In this document: positions 29,335-33,197 of the stretch, piece by piece
Layout: each line of letters opens with the position of its first letter
Position numbering within the stretch: position 1 is the stretch's first letter
From: Chloroflexota bacterium
GTDB lineage: Bacteria; Chloroflexota; Limnocylindria; QHBO01
Length of the DNA: 33,197 nucleotides
Assembly: GCA_031177555.1 (NCBI GenBank)
Contig: JAPSGM010000001.1
Coordinates: 1 to 33,197 of the forward strand
Direction of reading: 5' to 3'
Made by a program: the position numbers and the translations under genes
The notes under the pieces: model-generated
What the model was told of the DNA's origin: nothing
Database searches by the model: none
The model's input: the letters and a program-made list of their open reading frames with translations, nothing else

Positions 29335-30513
29335 TCATCGACCGCCGATCGCCGCCGTGAGGTCCGCCGCCAGGTCGTCCGGATCCTCGAGCCCGATCGA
29401 GACGCGGACCATCCCCGGCGTCATGCCGGCCAGCGCCAGCGCCTCGTCATCGAGCTGCCGGTGCGAGGAGGAGGCCGGGTGGCTGCACAGCGTCTCGGCG
29501 CTGCCCAGGCTGGTCGCGTGCACCGCGACGCGCAGCCGGCCGAGGAACGCCTCGCCCGCCGCGCGGCCGCCGGAGAGGTCGACCGACAGCATGCCGCCGG
29601 CCATGCCTCCGCGCAGCACCCGCTTCGCCATCTCGTGCTGCGGGTGCGACGCCAGCCCCGGGTACAGCACGCGCACGACGCCGGGCGCACCCTCCAGGGC
29701 GCAGGCCACGGCATACGCGTTGGATGAATGCCGCTCCATGCGAAGGGCCAGGGTCTTGAGGCCGCGGAGCGCCAGGAAGGCCTCCAGCGGGGCGGCGTTG
29801 CCGCCGGCGTTGATGAGCACCTGCCGCGCAGCCGCCACCTGGTCGGCGCGGCCCAGCAGCGCCCCGCCGCTGATGTCCGAGTGCCCGCCGATGTACTTGG
29901 TGGTGGAGTGGACGACCAGGTCCGCGCCCAGCGCCAGCGGGTTGGCCAGGTACGGTGAGGCGAAAGTGTTGTCGACGCCCACCAGCGCCCCGCGCTCGTG
30001 GGCCAGCGCGGCGATGGCCCGCACGTCGACCACCGCGGTGGTCGGGTTGCTGATCGTCTCGAGCCATACCAGTCGCGTGGTGCCGTCGATCGCCGCCGCC
30101 ACCGCCTCGAGGTCGGTGGTGTCGACGCTCCGGGTCGCGATGCCGGAGCGGTCTAGGACAGCCCGCGCCAGCCCGACGACGCCGCCGTACACGGCGCGCG
30201 GGATCACCAGCGACTCACCGCTGCGCAGGGTGGACAGGACCGCGGCATGGATGGCCGCCATGCCAGAGCCGGTCACCAGGCAGGCCTCCGCTCCCTCGAG
30301 CTCCGCCAGCGCCTCCTCCAGCGCGGCGTGGGTCGGGTTGGAGTAGCGCGTGTAGGAGTGCCCGGGGCGCGAGAACTCCAGCAGCTCGGCCAGCTCCTCG
30401 GCGTCGGCCACCTCGAAGGTGCTGGTCTGGTATATCGGGACGTTGACCGGCGCCTGCGGCGCCGGCGGCACGCGGCTGGCGGCCTTGATCGCCCGCGTGG
30501 AGAAGCCGGGCAT
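29335..30513 (-). CDS. Cys/Met metabolism PLP-dependent enzyme (cystathionine gamma-synthase/lyase or methionine gamma-lyase)
   Basis: A 392-residue fold-type I PLP enzyme. Family landmarks: PVNVPIYQTSTFEV, HSYTRYSNPTHAALEEALAELEGAEACLVTGSGMAAI (PLP phosphate-binding Tyr/Arg and the SGMAAI motif), LVWLETISNPTTAVVDV, LVGVDNTFASPYLANPLALGADLVVHSTTKYIGGHSDISGG with the Schiff-base Lys in STTKYIGGHSD, and the C-terminal SLGSAETLCSHPASSSH. These do not separate gamma-synthase, gamma-lyase and methionine gamma-lyase, so I give no symbol. ATG 30513 follows a TAGACT box by 9 bases with no ribosome site, which suggests a leaderless message. The PucR-like gene follows after 22 bases and may be in the same transcript, raising the possibility that amino-acid sulfur or nitrogen status links to glnA. 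Confidence 0.93.
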   Translation of the reverse strand: MPGFSTRAIKAASRVPPAPQAPVNVPIYQTSTFEVADAEELAELLEFSRPGHSYTRYSNPTHAALEEALAELEGAEACLVTGSGMAAIHAAVLSTLRSGESLVIPRAVYGGVVGLARAVLDRSGIATRSVDTTDLEAVAAAIDGTTRLVWLETISNPTTAVVDVRAIAALAHERGALVGVDNTFASPYLANPLALGADLVVHSTTKYIGGHSDISGGALLGRADQVAAARQVLINAGGNAAPLEAFLALRGLKTLALRMERHSSNAYAVACALEGAPGVVRVLYPGLASHPQHEMAKRVLRGGMAGGMLSVDLSGGRAAGEAFLGRLRVAVHATSLGSAETLCSHPASSSHRQLDDEALALAGMTPGMVRVSIGLEDPDDLAADLTAAIGGR

Positions 30514-30522
30514 GACCGCCGG

Positions 30523-30528
30523 AGTCTA
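30523..30528 (-). promoter_or_regulatory. -10 box (TAGACT) for the PLP enzyme gene
   Basis: TAGACT lies 9 bases before ATG 30513 in a 32-base gap after the second LCP gene. A start site about 3 bases before the ATG is expected. Confidence 0.42.
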
Positions 30529-30545
30529 GCAGCGCCCGCGGCGGC

Positions 30546-31940
30546 TCAGGAATCGGCCTGGTCGTCACTCCCGGCGGTGCTCCGCTCGCCGATCATCTCG
30601 GCCACGACATCGCGGATGGCGGGCAGGTTGGGGATCAGGATGTAGCCGGCGGCCGAGGAGGAGTCCGCGGTCATGTACTCCGGCGGCTGCAGCACGATCC
30701 GCTCGAGCCTGTCGACCTCCGACTCCTGGATCGCCACGGCCAGCGCCGGGAAGCGAGCCTCCGGGACGTCGGTGGAGATCGTGTTCTTGACCGCGTCCAG
30801 CAGACTGGGCAACGACAGGAGCAGGTTCTGGGCGGTCAGCTTGTCACGCACTGCGGCGAGCAGCTGCTGCTGCCGCTCGGCGCGCGTGAAGTCGTTGTCG
30901 CCCTCGCCCTTGCGCGAGCGCACGTAGGCCAGCGCCCGGCTCCCGTCCAGGTGGTGCGGACCGGGCGGGAGGTAGAAGCCGACCAGGTCGCCGTCCTCGT
31001 TGAAGTACCGGTCGTCGCTGATCTGGCGCCGATTGACGATGTCCACTCCGCCGATGGCGTCCACCGCCTGCTTGAAGCCCAGCAGGTTGATGGCGGCGAA
31101 GTAGTGGATCCGGATCCCGAGCAGCTCGCCGATGGCGCCCTTCAGCGCGGCCACGCCGCCATCGGGAAACTCCTCGGGCCGCTCGGACGCGTACGTCATC
31201 AGCGAGTTCAGCTTGGCGTTGTAGACCCGCCCGTCGGGAAGCGGCGCGCCGTACAGGTCCCGCGGGACGGAGATCATGGCCGAACGGCCGTCGGGGTCGA
31301 GGCTTACCACCAGCATGGTGTCGGTCAGGCGCTGCTCGCGGCGCGGCGAGGAGTCGATGCCGACCAGCAGGACGTTGACCCGTTCCCCGAGGCGCAGGTC
31401 CGGCTGATCCGACGGTTCGGGCAGCGGCGTCGTGCCCGGGATGCGGCCAAAGCCGCCGTCGGGCCTGCCGCCCGACCCTTCGCGCGCCACCGCGCCGAGC
31501 GTGTCGATGGCCTTGACCGCCCAGTAGGCCGGCAGCACGTGCATGCCGAGCGTCGCGACCAGGAGCAGGCTGGTCACCCAGCCCGTCCAGTGCCGGAGCG
31601 ACAGCGGCGCCCGCCAGCCATGCGCCTGCAGGATGGCAAGCGCGCGCCACCCCAGCAGCGCGACGTCCAGCACGATGAGCCCGACCAGGAATCCGCTGTC
31701 CAGCAGGCGCGAGAGCACGCCCGAGCGCGCCGCGACGAACGCCAGCACGGCGATGCCCACCAGCAGCACGACGGGAAGCGCCAGCACCCACGCCAGCTGC
31801 CGCTGGCCGTTGTACGCCTGCCCCAGCCCCGGAAAGACGAACGACAGGAACGCGGCCACAGACGAGCGGGGATCCAGCCGATGCCCGGCCTCGTGCGTGA
31901 CGGCGGTCACCTGGACATCCCCATCACCAAATGGTGCCAT
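30546..31940 (-). CDS. LCP family glycopolymer ligase with N-terminal multi-helix membrane module
   Basis: A 464-residue protein with an uncommon layout. After about 28 cytoplasmic residues comes FLSFVFPGLGQAYNGQ (31-46), a short motif seen in small TM2/DUF-type membrane proteins, then about four hydrophobic helices to residue 138. A linker leads to the LCP domain from about 187: RVNVLLVGIDSS, LTDTMLVVSLDPDGRSAMISVPRDLYG, YNAKLNSLMTYA, LLGIRIHYFAAINLLGFKQAVDAIGGVDIV, LDGSRALAYVRSRKGEGDNDFTRAERQQQLL. The conserved Arg and Asp residues are present, so wall ligation of lipid-linked polymer is likely. ATG 31940 has no strong ribosome site. It is not next to the glycan genes and differs from the single-helix LCP at 15632, so it may serve another polymer. 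Confidence 0.92.
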   Translation of the reverse strand: MAPFGDGDVQVTAVTHEAGHRLDPRSSVAAFLSFVFPGLGQAYNGQRQLAWVLALPVVLLVGIAVLAFVAARSGVLSRLLDSGFLVGLIVLDVALLGWRALAILQAHGWRAPLSLRHWTGWVTSLLLVATLGMHVLPAYWAVKAIDTLGAVAREGSGGRPDGGFGRIPGTTPLPEPSDQPDLRLGERVNVLLVGIDSSPRREQRLTDTMLVVSLDPDGRSAMISVPRDLYGAPLPDGRVYNAKLNSLMTYASERPEEFPDGGVAALKGAIGELLGIRIHYFAAINLLGFKQAVDAIGGVDIVNRRQISDDRYFNEDGDLVGFYLPPGPHHLDGSRALAYVRSRKGEGDNDFTRAERQQQLLAAVRDKLTAQNLLLSLPSLLDAVKNTISTDVPEARFPALAVAIQESEVDRLERIVLQPPEYMTADSSSAAGYILIPNLPAIRDVVAEMIGERSTAGSDDQADS

Positions 31941-31991
31941 AGGCCGCAGGACGTCGAATCAGGGCCATCCGGTTTCGCGGGCGGCGGCGCC

Positions 31992-33197
31992 TCAGTCGCC
32001 GTTGGCGCGGGTCGGCGACAGGAAGGCGTCCATCGCGCGGCGGATCTGGTGGTCCGGATCCAGGTTGCGCTGCGCCGCCGCGATGTGCCTGCGGACCTCG
32101 CTCGGATCGGACTCCTCCTCCTCGATGGCAGCATCGGCATGGCTGGCGGCCGGCCGGCGGGCGCCGGCCGGGATGCGCACGTCCGCCAGCGGCACCACGA
32201 CCGGCGGCTGCAGGGAGAACGCGGACGCGACCGCGACCTCCGGCTCGACCTCGATCGGGACCGCGGTGATCTTGGGGGGCGGTGGCGTGGCGGGCTCCTC
32301 GGCGGCTCGGTAGAGCAGGCGGCGTGGCCGCGGGTTGCCCGAAACCTGGTTCTTCCCGAGCGACTTGGCCTGGTACATCGCCCGGTCGGCGGCGATCATC
32401 AGCTCGTCGGCGCTGGTCCCGTCCTCAGGACAGCTCACCAGCCCGATGCTGACGCTGGTCAGCATCTCCACCGTCCCGGCCAATCCCACCTCCTCGGCAC
32501 CGACGCGCACCTTCTCGGCAACCACGAACGCGCCGGCGAAATCGGTCTCCGGGAGGAGGACCATGAACTCGTCGCCGTGGAGCCGGTAGGCAGTGTCCAG
32601 GTTCCGGATCGAACCGCGGATGACGCCCCCCAGCGCGCGCAGCACCTCGTCGCCGCGATGGTGCCCGTAGGAGTCGTTCACCGCCTTGAGCCCATCGAGG
32701 TCGATCATCAGCAGGCAGAAGCCGCGTTCGCTGCGCCGGGTGCGCTGCACCTCCTGCTCGAGCATCGGGTACAGCTGGCTGCTGTTGAACAGGCCGGTCA
32801 GCAGGTCGATCCGCGACATGCGCTCGACCGCGCCGCGCATGGCGCGCTCGGCCGATGCAAAGACACCGGCCAGGTAGGCCAGCAGCCAGATGGACCCGAC
32901 CATCAGGCCGAACCCGAGCAGGTCGTCGCTGCCATACCCGTCGCGCGCGGGGTCGATCCACACCACGCCCAGGAAACAGAGGGTCGCCGCGGCGGCCACC
33001 GCCAGCGCGCTGGCACGCCCGCTGGCCAGGGCCACGGCCACGGCAACCAGCGCGTACGCGTAGGCGAAGGGCGAGGCGGCATACCCGGTCAGCGTCAGCA
33101 GGACGGTGATGATCGCCAGGGCGGCCAGAACCTCCAGCGCGGCCACCGGCCTGGTCCGCATTCGCGACGGCAGCAGGTCGTGGCGCACGACCTGCTG
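31992..33197 (-). CDS. Membrane-bound GGDEF diguanylate cyclase (5' end may lie beyond window)
   Basis: The frame is open to the right edge; GTG 33188 gives 398 residues, but ATG at 33161 or an upstream start are possible. About five hydrophobic segments (residues 15-110) form a membrane sensor region, followed by the GGDEF domain: SRIDLLTGLFNSSQLYPML, CLLMIDLDGLKAVNDSYGHHRGDEVLRAL, then RNLDTAYRLHGDEFMVLLP. The active-site motif is HGDEF (204-208) rather than GGDEF, and an RxxD inhibitory site (195-198) sits exactly five residues before it, as in feedback-inhibited cyclases. DKAL-type region SIGLVSCPEDGTSADELMIAADRAMYQAKSLGKNQV completes the domain. A 110-residue acidic, Pro-rich C-terminal tail follows, of unknown role. 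It would make cyclic di-GMP, possibly controlling surface polysaccharide, but the link is only proximity. Confidence 0.92.
   Translation of the reverse strand, partial: QQVVRHDLLPSRMRTRPVAALEVLAALAIITVLLTLTGYAASPFAYAYALVAVAVALASGRASALAVAAAATLCFLGVVWIDPARDGYGSDDLLGFGLMVGSIWLLAYLAGVFASAERAMRGAVERMSRIDLLTGLFNSSQLYPMLEQEVQRTRRSERGFCLLMIDLDGLKAVNDSYGHHRGDEVLRALGGVIRGSIRNLDTAYRLHGDEFMVLLPETDFAGAFVVAEKVRVGAEEVGLAGTVEMLTSVSIGLVSCPEDGTSADELMIAADRAMYQAKSLGKNQVSGNPRPRRLLYRAAEEPATPPPPKITAVPIEVEPEVAVASAFSLQPPVVVPLADVRIPAGARRPAASHADAAIEEEESDPSEVRRHIAAAQRNLDPDHQIRRAMDAFLSPTRANGD

Noticed and set aside
1..33197. CRISPR arrays, insertion sequences, tRNA genes or phage genes
   Set aside because: I looked for spaced repeats, transposase or integrase motifs and tRNA-like folds and found none. 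Short repeats are confined to the LCP linker and the TagF-like tail.

Overview
This 33.2 kb window comes from a very GC-rich chromosome with dense gene packing. Ten gene pairs share exactly 4 bases (ATGA or GTGA), several genes use GTG or TTG starts, and many transcripts look leaderless. Two LCP-family cell-wall ligases, a Bacillus-like (alpha-type) glutamine synthetase and a TagF-like phosphotransferase suggest a monoderm or monoderm-like lineage. High-GC Chloroflexota or an actinobacterial relative fit best, but this is an inference from gene content, not a phylogenetic placement. I saw no rRNA, tRNA, CRISPR array, insertion sequence or phage gene.

Region 1 (about 1-10.8 kb, minus strand) is a surface-polysaccharide operon. 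In transcription order it encodes a sulfotransferase, a Wzx-type flippase, a second sulfotransferase, a TagF-like polyol-phosphate transferase, a LicC-like nucleotidyltransferase, a third sulfotransferase, an O-antigen ligase/polymerase-like protein, a GT4 glycosyltransferase, a fourth sulfotransferase and a lipoprotein PQQ-type sugar dehydrogenase cut by the window edge. Region 2 (10.9-16.6 kb, plus strand) diverges from it: an AlgD-like GDP-mannose/UDP-glucose dehydrogenase, an OafA-type acyltransferase with an SGNH domain, a glycosyltransferase and an LCP ligase, followed by inorganic pyrophosphatase. Together these suggest a sulfated, uronate-containing, acylated and possibly phosphoalditol- or choline-decorated glycopolymer, exported by Wzx, polymerised and attached to the wall by LCP.

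Region 3 (17.2-24.4 kb, minus strand) encodes all six steps of CMP-legionaminic acid synthesis by the UDP-sugar route (LegF, LegH, LegG, LegC, LegB, LegI). An unassigned GT-B-like protein is translationally coupled inside the cluster and is a candidate nonulosonate transferase. A second Wzy-like polymerase is transcribed divergently (24.4-25.9 kb). A polyprenyl-phosphate sugar-1-phosphate transferase with its own promoter (25.9-26.6 kb) could start repeat-unit synthesis.

Region 4 (26.8-33.2 kb, minus strand) is more housekeeping: glutamine synthetase, a PucR-type regulator, a Cys/Met-metabolism PLP enzyme, a second LCP protein with an N-terminal membrane module, and a membrane GGDEF protein that runs to the window edge. 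A perfect 8-bp inverted repeat lies between the regulator gene and glnA and looks like an operator.

The most interesting points are the four sulfotransferases in one cluster, the compact legionaminic acid pathway with its orphan GT-like gene, and a recurrent -10 hexamer (TAGAAT, CATACT, TAGACT, TAGGAT) placed 6-9 bases before start codons.
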